A stretch of DNA of 64,000 nucleotides from Enterobacter quasihormaechei (GTDB lineage: Bacteria > Pseudomonadota > Gammaproteobacteria > Enterobacterales > Enterobacteriaceae): positions 372,001 to 436,000 of the forward strand of contig NZ_SJON01000002.1 in the NCBI RefSeq assembly GCF_004331385.1, read 5' to 3'. Below are positions 50,344-59,275 of this stretch, piece by piece (the stretch's first letter is position 1; each line of letters begins with the position of its first letter). The translations under genes were made by a program, and so were the position numbers. Under the pieces are notes generated by a model. It was not told where the DNA came from. It did no database searches and saw only the letters and a program-made list of their open reading frames with translations.

Positions 50344-52089
50344 ATGGCCGGAAGAATCCCACGCGTTTTCATCAATGACCTGCTTGCCAGAACCGACATC
50401 GTCGATCTCATCGACGCGCGGGTGAAGCTAAAAAAGCAGGGCAAGAACTACCATGCGTGCTGTCCGTTCCATAACGAAAAAACCCCCTCTTTCACCGTAA
50501 ACGGTGAAAAGCAGTTCTACCATTGCTTCGGCTGTGGCGCACACGGTAATGCCGTCGATTTTTTGATGAACTACGACAAGCTCGAGTTCGTTGAAACCGT
50601 CGAAGAGCTGGCGGCGATGCATAACCTTGAAGTGCCGTATGAAGCGGGCAGTGGGCCAAGTCAGATCGAGCGCCATCAGCGGCAAACGCTGTATCAACTG
50701 ATGGATGGCCTGAATTCGTTTTATCAACAGTCTCTTAAGCACTCTGCGGCTGAGCCTGCGCGTCAGTATCTGAACAAGCGCGGACTGAGCGACGATGTGA
50801 TTGCGCGTTTCGCTATTGGTTACGCCCCGCCCGGCTGGGACAACGTGTTAAAGCGTTTTGGCGGCAATAGCGAAGATCGTAAATCCCTCATCGACGCAGG
50901 CATGCTGGTCACCAACGACCAGGGACGAAGCTACGACCGCTTCCGTGAACGGGTGATGTTCCCGATCCGCGACAAGCGTGGCCGGGTAATCGGTTTTGGT
51001 GGTCGCGTGCTGGGTGATGCCCTGCCGAAATACCTCAACTCCCCGGAAACCGATATTTTCCATAAGGGCCGCCAGCTGTACGGTCTTTATGAAGCGCAGC
51101 AGGAAAATGCGGAACCTCCGCGGCTTCTGGTCGTCGAAGGTTATATGGACGTCGTTGCGCTGGCGCAGTACGACATTAACTATGCCGTTGCGTCACTGGG
51201 TACGTCCACTACGGCGGACCATATCCAGCTGTTGTTTCGCGTCACCAACAACGTGATTTGCTGCTACGACGGTGACCGCGCGGGGCGCGACGCGGCCTGG
51301 CGCGCGCTGGAAACCGCGCTGCCGTACATGACCGACGGACGTCAGTTACGCTTTATGTTCCTGCCCGACGGTGAAGACCCGGATACGCTGGTGCGTAAAG
51401 AGGGCAAAGCGGCATTTGAAGCACGGATGGAGCAGGCACAGCCGCTCTCCACGTTTCTGTTTAACAGCCTGATGCCGCAGGTGGATTTGAGTACCCCGGA
51501 CGGGCGCGCGCGGCTCAGTACGCTGGCGCTGCCGTTAATCAGCCAGGTGCCCGGCGAAACGCTGCGCATCTATCTGCGACAGGAGCTAGGCAACAAGCTC
51601 GGCATACTGGACGACAGCCAGCTTGAACGTTTAATGCCAAAGCAGGCTGAAAACGGTACGGCACGTCCGGCGCCTCAGCTAAAACGCACAACCATGCGTA
51701 TACTGATAGGGTTACTGGTGCAAAACCCCGAACTTGCTCCGCAAGTGCCGTCGCTGGCGGGTTTGAACCACGAAAAATTGCCCGGACTTGGCTTATTTTC
51801 AGAATTGGTCAACACTTGTTTGTCTCAGCCAGGTCTGACCACCGGACAACTTTTAGAGCATTATCGCGGCACAAAAGAGGCCGCTACCCTTGAAAAACTG
51901 TCGATGTGGGACGATATAGCAGATAAGGATATCGCAGAAAAAACGTTCACCGACTCACTCAACCATATGTTTGATTCGATGCTTGAGCTGCGCCAGGAAG
52001 AGTTGATAGCTCGCGAGCGCACCCATGGCTTAAGCAGCGAAGAACGCCGGGAGCTCTGGATGATTAACCAGGAACTGGCGAAGAAATAA
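50344..52089 (+). CDS. dnaG: DNA primase
   Basis: A 581-residue primase making RNA primers for replication. The start MAGRIPRVFINDLLARTDIV gives exactly the E. coli length; a codon nine bases earlier is not needed. The CHC2 zinc domain shows CCPFHNEKTPSF and HCFGCGAHGNA; the TOPRIM catalytic core has VVEGYMDVVALAQ and CYDGDRAGRDAAW; the C-terminal 150 residues are the helical DnaB-interacting domain. Weak Shine-Dalgarno upstream, consistent with low expression. Confidence 0.98.
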   Translation: MAGRIPRVFINDLLARTDIVDLIDARVKLKKQGKNYHACCPFHNEKTPSFTVNGEKQFYHCFGCGAHGNAVDFLMNYDKLEFVETVEELAAMHNLEVPYEAGSGPSQIERHQRQTLYQLMDGLNSFYQQSLKHSAAEPARQYLNKRGLSDDVIARFAIGYAPPGWDNVLKRFGGNSEDRKSLIDAGMLVTNDQGRSYDRFRERVMFPIRDKRGRVIGFGGRVLGDALPKYLNSPETDIFHKGRQLYGLYEAQQENAEPPRLLVVEGYMDVVALAQYDINYAVASLGTSTTADHIQLLFRVTNNVICCYDGDRAGRDAAWRALETALPYMTDGRQLRFMFLPDGEDPDTLVRKEGKAAFEARMEQAQPLSTFLFNSLMPQVDLSTPDGRARLSTLALPLISQVPGETLRIYLRQELGNKLGILDDSQLERLMPKQAENGTARPAPQLKRTTMRILIGLLVQNPELAPQVPSLAGLNHEKLPGLGLFSELVNTCLSQPGLTTGQLLEHYRGTKEAATLEKLSMWDDIADKDIAEKTFTDSLNHMFDSMLELRQEELIARERTHGLSSEERRELWMINQELAKK

Positions 52090-52242
52090 AAAATTTAACG
52101 GCTTAAGTGCCGAATATCGATCGGGAAGCCCCCGGCAGCCGCACTGAGAGGCAGCGGCAAAAATATAAGTACGCCCTCGCTTTAAAGGTTGGCAGCCTCA
52201 TCGCCGACACCAATCAAACGAATTAAGTGTGGATACCGTCTT

Positions 52243-54087
52243 ATGGAGCAAAACCCGCAGTCACAGCTGAAACTTCTTGTCCAACGCGGTAAGGAGCAAG
52301 GCTATCTGACCTATGCCGAGGTCAATGACCATCTGCCGGAAGATATCGTCGATTCAGATCAGATCGAAGATATCATCCAAATGATCAATGACATGGGCAT
52401 TCAGGTGATGGAAGAAGCACCGGATGCCGATGATCTGTTGCTGGCTGAAACCTCCAACAACACTGACGAAGATGCGGAAGAAGCTGCTGCACAGGTCCTG
52501 TCCAGCGTGGAATCTGAAATCGGGCGTACCACTGACCCGGTCCGCATGTACATGCGCGAAATGGGTACCGTTGAACTGTTGACCCGCGAAGGCGAAATTG
52601 ACATCGCAAAACGCATCGAAGACGGGATCAACCAGGTTCAGTGCTCTGTTGCCGAATACCCGGAAGCGATTACCTATCTGCTGGAGCAGTACGATCGCGT
52701 TGAAGCGGAAGAAGCGCGTCTGTCCGATCTGATCACTGGCTTTGTCGACCCGAACGCTGAAGAAGATATGGCGCCAACCGCCACTCACGTCGGTTCTGAG
52801 CTGTCTCAGGAAGAGATGGATGACGACGAAGACGAAGATGAAGAAGAAGACGACGACAGCAGCGACGACGACAACAGCATCGACCCGGAACTGGCGCGCG
52901 AGAAGTTTGCCGAGCTGCGTACCCAGTACGAAGTGACGCGTGACACCATCAAAGCGAAAGGCCGCAGCCATGCCGCCGCTCAGGAAGAGATCCTGAAACT
53001 GTCTGAAGTGTTCAAACAGTTCCGCCTGGTGCCAAAACAGTTCGACTACCTGGTAAACAGCATGCGCGTGATGATGGATCGCGTACGTACCCAGGAACGC
53101 ATCATCATGAAGCTGTGCGTTGAACAGTGCAAAATGCCGAAGAAGAACTTCATTACCCTCTTCACCGGCAATGAAACCAGCGAAACCTGGTTCAACGCCG
53201 CTATCGCGATGAACAAGCCGTGGTCTGAAAAGCTGCACGACGTGAAAGAAGACGTCCAGCGCGGCCTGCAAAAGCTGCATCAGATTGAAGAAGAGACCGG
53301 CCTGACCATCGAGCAGGTGAAAGACATCAACCGTCGTATGTCCATCGGTGAAGCGAAAGCCCGCCGTGCGAAGAAAGAGATGGTTGAAGCGAACTTACGT
53401 CTGGTTATCTCTATCGCCAAGAAATACACCAACCGTGGTCTGCAATTCCTGGATCTGATTCAGGAAGGCAACATCGGTCTGATGAAAGCGGTAGACAAGT
53501 TTGAATACCGTCGTGGTTACAAGTTCTCCACCTATGCTACCTGGTGGATCCGTCAGGCGATCACCCGCTCTATCGCAGACCAGGCGCGCACCATCCGTAT
53601 TCCGGTGCATATGATTGAGACCATCAACAAACTCAACCGTATTTCTCGCCAGATGTTGCAGGAGATGGGCCGCGAGCCGACGCCGGAAGAGCTGGCTGAA
53701 CGCATGCTGATGCCGGAAGACAAGATCCGTAAAGTGCTGAAAATCGCTAAAGAGCCTATCTCCATGGAAACACCAATCGGTGACGATGAAGATTCGCATC
53801 TGGGTGATTTCATCGAGGATACCACCCTCGAGCTGCCGCTGGACTCGGCCACCACCGAGAGCCTGCGTGCCGCCACGCACGACGTTCTGGCTGGCCTGAC
53901 CGCCCGTGAAGCCAAAGTGCTGCGTATGCGTTTCGGTATCGATATGAACACCGACCATACGCTGGAAGAAGTGGGTAAACAGTTCGACGTGACCCGCGAA
54001 CGTATCCGTCAGATCGAAGCGAAGGCGCTGCGTAAGCTGCGTCACCCAAGCCGCTCTGAAGTGCTGCGTAGCTTCCTGGACGACTAA
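52243..54087 (+). CDS. rpoD: RNA polymerase sigma-70 factor
   Basis: The 614-residue housekeeping sigma factor. [20 protein letters not shown] is the correct start (18 codons further upstream are leader). Region 1.1 leads to a non-conserved region with an acidic run ([18 protein letters not shown]); region 2 has [20 protein letters not shown], region 3 and the region 4 HTH with [20 protein letters not shown]. One residue longer than E. coli (613), the difference lying in the acidic segment. Last gene of the operon with its own terminator. Confidence 0.99.
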   Translation: MEQNPQSQLKLLVQRGKEQGYLTYAEVNDHLPEDIVDSDQIEDIIQMINDMGIQVMEEAPDADDLLLAETSNNTDEDAEEAAAQVLSSVESEIGRTTDPVRMYMREMGTVELLTREGEIDIAKRIEDGINQVQCSVAEYPEAITYLLEQYDRVEAEEARLSDLITGFVDPNAEEDMAPTATHVGSELSQEEMDDDEDEDEEEDDDSSDDDNSIDPELAREKFAELRTQYEVTRDTIKAKGRSHAAAQEEILKLSEVFKQFRLVPKQFDYLVNSMRVMMDRVRTQERIIMKLCVEQCKMPKKNFITLFTGNETSETWFNAAIAMNKPWSEKLHDVKEDVQRGLQKLHQIEEETGLTIEQVKDINRRMSIGEAKARRAKKEMVEANLRLVISIAKKYTNRGLQFLDLIQEGNIGLMKAVDKFEYRRGYKFSTYATWWIRQAITRSIADQARTIRIPVHMIETINKLNRISRQMLQEMGREPTPEELAERMLMPEDKIRKVLKIAKEPISMETPIGDDEDSHLGDFIEDTTLELPLDSATTESLRAATHDVLAGLTAREAKVLRMRFGIDMNTDHTLEEVGKQFDVTRERIRQIEAKALRKLRHPSRSEVLRSFLDD

Positions 54088-54101
54088 CCCAGGTAAACAG
54101 C

Positions 54102-54131
54102 AAAAAGCTCCCAATCGGGAGCTTTTTTTTT
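54102..54131 (+). terminator. rho-independent terminator of rpoD
   Basis: AAGCTCCC AAT CGGGAGCTT stem followed by a run of T residues, 15 bases after the rpoD stop codon. Confidence 0.95.
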
Positions 54132-54177
54132 GTTTATTCCCTCTCCCTGTGGGTGAGGGCCTCAGGCCGCAGAGGAT

Positions 54178-54684
54178 CTAAAGCCCCCGCACCATCAGCG
54201 CCTCATCAAGTTCCCGGTATGCCTCCACCAGCTTATCCAGCGTCGCCCTGTTCAGCCCGCTCGGATTCGGCAGCACCCACACCTGCGTTACGCCAATAGT
54301 AATGTTTTGCTTACCCCACTGAGCACCGCGCTGGCTGAACGCCTGCTCGTAGGCCTGCTTGCCGAGGATCGCCAGCGCCGCGGGCTGATAGTCTTCAATC
54401 TTCTTCACCAGTTCCCGCCCGCCAGTGCGCAGCTCATGCAGATTCACTTCGCTTGCCTGCACCGTGGGACGCTCGACCAGCATGGTGATACCGCAGCGCG
54501 TATCCAGCAGCTGCTGCTCTTCTTCCGGCTTAAGCTGTTTTTCGGTAAAACCGGCCTGATGGATCACTTTCCAGAAGCGATTTCCCGGATGAGCAAAGTG
54601 AAAACCGGTGTGCGCCGATGACTTGCCCGGATTGATACCGCAGAACACCACCCGCAGGCCAGGGGCCAGAATATCGTTGATCAT
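54178..54684 (-). CDS. mug: G/U mismatch-specific DNA glycosylase
   Basis: A 168-residue single-domain uracil/ethenocytosine glycosylase matching E. coli Mug. The catalytic motif is [17 protein letters not shown] (Asn in GINPG) and the second motif [12 protein letters not shown] near residue 140. It acts on G:U, G:T and ethenocytosine lesions. It is convergent with rpoD and divergent from the ileX tRNA. Confidence 0.97.
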   Translation of the reverse strand: MINDILAPGLRVVFCGINPGKSSAHTGFHFAHPGNRFWKVIHQAGFTEKQLKPEEEQQLLDTRCGITMLVERPTVQASEVNLHELRTGGRELVKKIEDYQPAALAILGKQAYEQAFSQRGAQWGKQNITIGVTQVWVLPNPSGLNRATLDKLVEAYRELDEALMVRGL

Positions 54685-54808
54685 CTCTACTCCTGTTTAT
54701 GCATCATAAGATAAGTATAAAGGATTGATTATGCATTGTTTATAAAAACAGCAGGCAGGTGTGAATGGCTGGATTGCTGAGGGGAGTTACTTTATAATTC
54801 ACCGCCAC

Positions 54809-54884
54809 GGCCCCTTAGCTCAGTGGTTAGAGCAGGCGACTCATAATCGCTTGGTCGCTGGTTCAAGTCCAGCAGGGGCCACCA
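54809..54884 (+). tRNA. ileX: tRNA-Ile2 (anticodon CAU, lysidine-modified)
   Basis: A 76-base tRNA including encoded CCA. Acceptor GGCCCCT pairs with AGGGGCC; the anticodon loop is CTCATAA with anticodon CAT on a GGCGA/TCGCT stem; the T-loop is GTTCAAGTC. Context (after mug) and sequence match E. coli ileX, which reads AUA codons after TilS converts C34 to lysidine, not methionine. Confidence 0.96.
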
Positions 54885-55257
54885 AATTTTAGCTTTAGAA
54901 TCATCCAGTTAAGCCACTCCCGCGAGTGGCTTTTTTGTTACTTAATGCATGGGTGAGGCAAAAGTGTCGCACAAAAGTAAGAGTGCTCCCTCCCCTCAAG
55001 ATTATGACAAGCCCTCTCCACATAACTACTACGCCAAAAAGTTGCTTTCCGTAGACTTTTGACTTTAAATTCCCGCGACAAATGAAAGGGAAAGATAAGT
55101 AATGGATAAACAAGCCAGATCAACTCATTTACGTGAATGCTTACGTCAGGAAGTAATCCGTAATGCCGAAAGCCTTTCCGAGATTACGCCGTGAAAAATT
55201 ACACGCGGCTCACCGGGTCATTGACCCGACCGCAAGGGATTCTAAATAAATATTTAA
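54885..55257. other. post-tRNA junction region of the accessory island
   Basis: About 370 bases with no firm gene. It starts with the ileX terminator and has one short reading frame at 55102-55194 (30 codons, MDKQARSTHLRECLRQEVIR onward) that could be a remnant; it has only a poor ribosome-binding site. I see no integrase gene and no clear repeat of the tRNA 3' end. Confidence 0.4.
54913..54936 (+). terminator. terminator after ileX
   Basis: GCCACTC CCGC GAGTGGC stem followed by six T residues, 28 bases after the tRNA. Confidence 0.88.
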
Positions 55258-55722
55258 CTATCGACTAAATTTCCCCTTGTCCCAGCTCTCGCCGCGGGCC
55301 GTTAAGTCGATTGACGGCGCGGCCGCTATTCCCTCAGCATCATAAAAAAATGCGGACGTTGTAAAGCTGTACACGGTGCCGTAAACAGTAAATGAGATGT
55401 TGTTGCCTATGCCGTCAACTTTCGCGCGGGCGGTATTCGCTGTAAGCGTGGGCGCGATATGTTGTTTTTCGAGAGCCACCAGCGGATCACCGTCAATCTT
55501 GCTCGCTAAAAAATAACGATACACTTCCCCCGTGGTCATGTTCGAACCGTCATACTCAGTAATGTATAACCAGGTCCGGGGTGTGAGCTGGCGAACTTCA
55601 TATAGCCGATCACTAACAGTTAAACGCTGTATATGTTGGAAATAACAGTACCCCGCGACCGCCAGGGCCATAAGAATAGTGGCGATCCAGTGCAGCGTCC
55701 TAAAAGTGATGCTGTTTAACAT
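55258..55722 (-). CDS. candidate membrane-anchored immunity protein
   Basis: A 154-residue protein I do not recognise by family. An N-terminal membrane span (ATILMALAVAGYCYF, about residues 14-28) is preceded by MLNSITFRTLHW and followed by a soluble domain rich in beta pattern (LYEVRQLTPRTWLYITEYDG). With no cleavage site it would be anchored with its domain in the periplasm. The gene overlaps the toxin gene by 23 bases and uses an AAGG site inside it, the usual arrangement of a cognate immunity gene. The role is inferred from this position only. Confidence 0.7.
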   Translation of the reverse strand: MLNSITFRTLHWIATILMALAVAGYCYFQHIQRLTVSDRLYEVRQLTPRTWLYITEYDGSNMTTGEVYRYFLASKIDGDPLVALEKQHIAPTLTANTARAKVDGIGNNISFTVYGTVYSFTTSAFFYDAEGIAAAPSIDLTARGESWDKGKFSR

Positions 55723-56092
55723 AGTCGATGCCTTGCTTTATCCAAAATTGGTCAATCGGATCATCACCAAACGGCGGAGCCCCCGTGAAATTACCCCACT
55801 CGGGTCTTGATGTGCCGGCTTTCCACTGCGCCGCGCCGGCAGCAATAAGCAAAATCTTTGCAGGGATGCACGCTGCATAACCCACAGCGCCGTAATGGAA
55901 ATTCCCGAAGTCAGCATAAGCCCGTTTTTGTTGTTTGTAATCCCACGGCCCGCCATTCCTTACTCGCTCATAAAACCATGTATACGTAAGCGGGGCGGCC
56001 ATATCCTGGACTTCGTGACGCGCCCGCGCGAGCCTTATGTGTTCGCGCAATACCTCCAGCCCGCGGGGTGGATAAATCGGTATACATGCCAT
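55700..56092 (-). CDS. polymorphic toxin type 44-like protein
   Basis: A 130-residue protein that resembles the bacterial toxin 44 domain found at the C-termini of T6SS and Rhs-type effectors: WFYERVRNGGPWDYKQQ near residue 39, YADFGNFHYGAVGYA, AAGAAQWKAGTS and FGDDPIDQFWIKQGIDY. Only about 35 residues precede the domain (MACIPIYPPRGLEVLREHIR), so there is no large delivery domain and no signal peptide. A good AAAGGAA site precedes the ATG. Its divergent neighbour is an Hcp gene, suggesting delivery inside or with the Hcp tube. The family call is from memory of the motif; activity is unproven. Confidence 0.72.
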   Translation of the reverse strand: MACIPIYPPRGLEVLREHIRLARARHEVQDMAAPLTYTWFYERVRNGGPWDYKQQKRAYADFGNFHYGAVGYAACIPAKILLIAAGAAQWKAGTSRPEWGNFTGAPPFGDDPIDQFWIKQGIDYVKQHHF

Positions 56093-56298
56093 CGTTATTC
56101 CTTTCTGCCAGGCAAAAAGGGCAACATAAGAGCAATAATGCTAACGCGTACTGCTTAGGATCAATTTATTAATTTTATTTGCAATATCAATAAGTAACGA
56201 AATTAAATAACACTAACTTATAACACAATTTGTATCACCTGCGATCCGTTTTTAGCCGTTAATGAGGGTTTACCCTCAACGGAAATGGAGTTTTCAAA

Positions 56299-56805
56299 AT
56301 GGCTATTCCTGCTTATCTATGGCTTAAGGATGATGGTGGCAACCCGATTAAGGGATCTGTGGATGTTCAAAATAGAGAAGGTAGTATAGAGATCCTCTCT
56401 TTTAGTCACGGCTTGTTAGTTCCGACCGATAACAACACCGGCAAGATCACCGGTACGCGCTTACATGCGCCGCTCGTAATTGAAAAGGAGTTTGATAGCT
56501 CCAGCCCGTATCTCTACAAAGCGGTAGCCACCGGCCAAACGCTGAAAAGCGCAGAGATCAAGTGGTATAAGATCAACGATGCGGGCCAGGAGGTTGAATA
56601 TTTCAATATGCTGCTTGAAAACGTCCGGGTAGTCAGCATTAACCCCGTCATGCATAACTGTAAAGAGCCAGCGTTACAGATACACAATCATAATGAGGGA
56701 ATACAGCTCCGCTATGAGCGGATCACCTGGAAGTATTGCGATGGGAACGTCCAATACTCGGACGCGTGGAACGAGCGGGTTACAGCGTACAATAAGGGCG
56801 GTTAA
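56299..56805 (+). CDS. hcp: Hcp-family type VI secretion tube protein
   Basis: A 168-residue Hcp: MAIPAYLWLKDDGGNPIKGS at the start, IEILSFSHGLLVPTD, then ENVRVVSINPVMHNC and the ending YERITWKYCDGNVQYSDAWN, all typical of enterobacterial Hcp. Hcp hexamers stack into the inner tube and carry small effectors. It is about family length, with no C-terminal toxin extension. No other T6SS core genes are in the window, so it is an orphan copy that would serve a T6SS encoded elsewhere. GGAG precedes the ATG. Confidence 0.9.
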   Translation: MAIPAYLWLKDDGGNPIKGSVDVQNREGSIEILSFSHGLLVPTDNNTGKITGTRLHAPLVIEKEFDSSSPYLYKAVATGQTLKSAEIKWYKINDAGQEVEYFNMLLENVRVVSINPVMHNCKEPALQIHNHNEGIQLRYERITWKYCDGNVQYSDAWNERVTAYNKGG

Positions 56806-57195
56806 TCCGCCCAATATTGTTTTTAGAGCCAATCCTTTCGCCCCCTGGGTCTGCCAGCACGTAGCCTCCCCTCGATGGCAATACCCCGCGCGATCTCCCA
56901 ATGCTGTTAAGCATTCTCTGGCAGTTATTGCGGCGTACCGCTGCCGCTGCGCGCCTCCGAAGCCCCAAATTTTGGAGTTTCTCGGCTCCCGCATTCAAAA
57001 GTGAATTCTAAGGCCACGTATAACTTTGCGTTCATCGTTCCAGAAGGAAGGTTCCATCACCCTCACTCCCTCACAATCCCTAAAAACTAAAGAAATCCTC
57101 CATCGCGCCGATCATCATCCGTGTGTATTATTTCCTGTAGCGTTGACCACAACCACCCTTAACTCAAATACTTAAGCGCCAGAGCGAAAGGCATC
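56806..57195. other. gap after hcp with a possible gene fragment
   Basis: 390 bases with no firm gene. A reading frame to a stop at about 57004 encodes CQHVASPRWQYPARSPNAVK and LAVIAAYRCRCAPPKPQILE, which looks protein-like, but the frame begins inside hcp in another register and has no ribosome-binding site. It may be a remnant of a mobile-element gene. The last 100 bases should hold the promoter of the J-domain gene. Confidence 0.35.
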
Positions 57196-58365
57196 ATGAG
57201 CACACCGATCAAACGGCTAGAAATCATTAAAAATGCCATTGAGCTGGAAGATGACGACATCATCCAGAGCCAGCTGAAACGCCTCAAAGATGAAGCCTTT
57301 GACGATGATCTCCTGTCCATCGTCGCGGCGCTTGAGCAGCAAAACTACACCGCTGCCATCCGTGCTATCACCGCCTGGCTGCAAAGCCAGCGTGCCGTTG
57401 CCCCGTGGCGCGATCCGCAGCTGGCGGCCAGCAAGCTGGAGCTAAAAGCCCTGGAGGAGCGCCTGCGTGACCTGATTGACCGCCGTAACGCCCGGGTGCA
57501 GCAGCTTGATGAGTTCAACGATCTCTATTTTTCGCGCCTCGGGCCGCTGATGCAGCAGATCCTCGTCCTGCGTAAAACGCTGGCGGAGCTGAACCTGCGT
57601 CGTCAGCAGGCGGAGGCGCGTCGCCGGGAAGAGGATTACCGCCGCTGCCAGCGCTATATGGCGCAGGCCGTGGAGGTTCTGTCGACGCTCACCCAGCGCT
57701 GGCAAGAACTGCCTGCGGATTCCGTTCAGGCGGCAGAGGCGCGCAAGCATCTTCAGCAGCAAAGTCATCTTATTGCCACCCTGTTGGCCGAAGCGCAGGA
57801 GCTGGAGACCGGACTAACGCGTGAAGAAGAGCCGGCGCGTCAGGCGCGCGATGAGGCCAATGAAGAGTACAGGAAGTATCGCGAACAGCATCATGATGCC
57901 GAAGTGCGCCTGCGTAAAGGCAAGGCTCTTTCTGAAGAGGATCGGAACGAACTGAAGCGGCTCTGGCGCCAGGCGAGCAAGCTATGCCACCCGGATCTGG
58001 TTGCCGATGACTTAAAAGAAGAAGCCAACCGGATGATGGTGCAACTCAACCAGGCCAAACAGCGCGGCGACGTGAAGGCCATACGCTCGCTGGTCGCCCG
58101 TCTGCAACACGGGTTCGAACCGATGATGGCGAGCGACAGGTTGAACGACCTGGAACGTATTCGTAAAAAGATGGCGCAGGTGCGTGAGCAAATCGACGCC
58201 CTGGTGAGCGAACTGGCAGAGCTGGAGAAGGAAGAGTCCTGGCTGCTCGTCTCGTCGCTCAGCAATATGGAAGCCTACTTTGCCCAGCAGGAGAAAGCGC
58301 TGAAAGAGGTATGCGCCTCGCTCGAACATCAGGTGAGCGAAGCGCAACTGGATCCCGCCGCCTGA
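57196..58365 (+). CDS. coiled-coil protein with C-terminal J-domain-like segment
   Basis: A 389-residue, highly charged, mostly helical protein without signal peptide. Long coiled coils occupy about residues 70-250. A DnaJ-like segment follows: LKRLWRQASKLCHPDLVADD with the HPD triad at 265-267, then ANRMMVQLNQAKQRGDVKAI. The HPD motif is what stimulates Hsp70 ATPase in true J proteins, so it may be a specialised DnaK co-chaperone. A last coiled coil (KMAQVREQIDALVSELAELE) ends the protein. It sits between the T6SS island and yqjH, whose stop it faces with no gap. Clients are unknown. Confidence 0.75.
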   Translation: MSTPIKRLEIIKNAIELEDDDIIQSQLKRLKDEAFDDDLLSIVAALEQQNYTAAIRAITAWLQSQRAVAPWRDPQLAASKLELKALEERLRDLIDRRNARVQQLDEFNDLYFSRLGPLMQQILVLRKTLAELNLRRQQAEARRREEDYRRCQRYMAQAVEVLSTLTQRWQELPADSVQAAEARKHLQQQSHLIATLLAEAQELETGLTREEEPARQARDEANEEYRKYREQHHDAEVRLRKGKALSEEDRNELKRLWRQASKLCHPDLVADDLKEEANRMMVQLNQAKQRGDVKAIRSLVARLQHGFEPMMASDRLNDLERIRKKMAQVREQIDALVSELAELEKEESWLLVSSLSNMEAYFAQQEKALKEVCASLEHQVSEAQLDPAA

Positions 58366-59130
58366 CTATTTTGCGTGCCAGTACGCGCTGGCACGCACCA
58401 GCTGCGGGTCAATCGCATCGGTTTCAAACTGACGGCTCAGGCTTTTCACCACCTTTCCCTCTCCGGTCAGCCAGATAAAGTAATCCTCTTCCGGCACGGT
58501 CAGCGCGGCCAGATGCTCCGCCACCGCCTGCTCGCTGTGGCCGATAACCCACGTGATGTTGAACTCGCTCAGGTGCGCCAGGTAGTCTTTATACGACGCA
58601 TCGCCCACGGTGACGATGGCGTGGATCGCCGGGCGAACCGGCAGTTTTGCGATACCTTCCAGACGGCGGCGCAGCGCGGGCATGCCCGACTCGTCGCACA
58701 CGTACAGCTGCCAGGCATAATCTTCCGGCACCACCAGCGAACCGCGCGGACCGCCGATGGTCAGCTTGTCGCCCGCCTTCGCCTCTACCGCCCAGTTGCT
58801 GGCAATGCCGCCATCATGAACGAAGAAATCGAGCACCAACTCATTTTTTTCGTCATTGTACAGCGGAGTGTAGTCACGCGCCTGCGGACGCACGCCGTCA
58901 CCCCAATTAATGCCTTCATCGGTGACGACAGGCGGCACGAAGGTCGTGCCCGGTGCCGGGAAAAAGACTTTGGTATGGTCGTCAAAGCCGCGAGAGCTAA
59001 AGCCCTCCAGCGCCTCGCCGCCTAACACAATGCGCTGAAATCCTGGGCTGACGCGCCCGGCGCGGAGCACGTTCAGCTCGCGAAAACGCAGGTCGTTGCG
59101 GACACGTTGAGGGTAACGGGTAGATGCCAT
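58366..59130 (-). CDS. yqjH: siderophore-interacting NADPH-dependent ferric-chelate reductase YqjH
   Basis: A 254-residue FAD enzyme of the SIP family that releases iron from ferric siderophores in the cytoplasm. The FAD domain has RVSPGFQRIVLGGEALEGF and RDYTPLYN (the RxYT/S FAD motif); the C-terminal half has the NAD(P)H-domain features GDASYKDYL and EEDYFIWLTGEGKVVK. Length matches E. coli YqjH (254). In E. coli it is repressed by Fur and by YqjI; a Fur-like box and YqjI-type repeats lie upstream here too. Confidence 0.95.
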   Translation of the reverse strand: MASTRYPQRVRNDLRFRELNVLRAGRVSPGFQRIVLGGEALEGFSSRGFDDHTKVFFPAPGTTFVPPVVTDEGINWGDGVRPQARDYTPLYNDEKNELVLDFFVHDGGIASNWAVEAKAGDKLTIGGPRGSLVVPEDYAWQLYVCDESGMPALRRRLEGIAKLPVRPAIHAIVTVGDASYKDYLAHLSEFNITWVIGHSEQAVAEHLAALTVPEEDYFIWLTGEGKVVKSLSRQFETDAIDPQLVRASAYWHAK

Positions 59131-59178
59131 GGTGATGCCCTTCTCAGGTGAATACGATATATCGGAATGAATTTTTAA

Positions 59179-59193
59179 TGATAATGATTGCTA
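59179..59193 (-). promoter_or_regulatory. putative Fur box of yqjH
   Basis: TGATAATGATTGCTA: the first half TGATAAT is exact to the 7-1-7 consensus, the second half is partial. It lies about 50 bases upstream of the yqjH start in the yqjH-yqjI intergenic region, where Fur control is known in E. coli. Confidence 0.6.
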
Positions 59194-59231
59194 TTAACCA
59201 AGAAATCAAGATTTTTTAGATTGCATCTGAA

Positions 59232-59259
59232 TATATCTAAGATATAGTTTAGCTATATC
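59232..59259. promoter_or_regulatory. TATATC/GATATA repeats, likely YqjI operator
   Basis: Overlapping inverted repeats TATATC-TAA-GATATA (59232-59246) and GATATAG-TTTAG-CTATATC (59241-59259), just upstream of yqjI; a further CGATATATCG palindrome is at 59155-59164 near the yqjH start. Such repeats suit a dimeric PadR-type repressor. YqjI of E. coli binds this intergenic region; the exact sites here are inferred. Confidence 0.6.
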
Positions 59260-59275
59260 AAATTGAGGAAAAAAC

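Noticed and set aside
55102-55194. 30-codon reading frame between ileX and the immunity gene
   Set aside because: Very short, poor ribosome-binding site and no recognisable motif; mentioned only as part of the gap.
54861-57195. Attachment-site direct repeat of the ileX 3' end bounding the island
   Set aside because: No copy of the tRNA 3' sequence longer than a few bases (e.g. GGCCAC near 57013) was found downstream, and there is no integrase.
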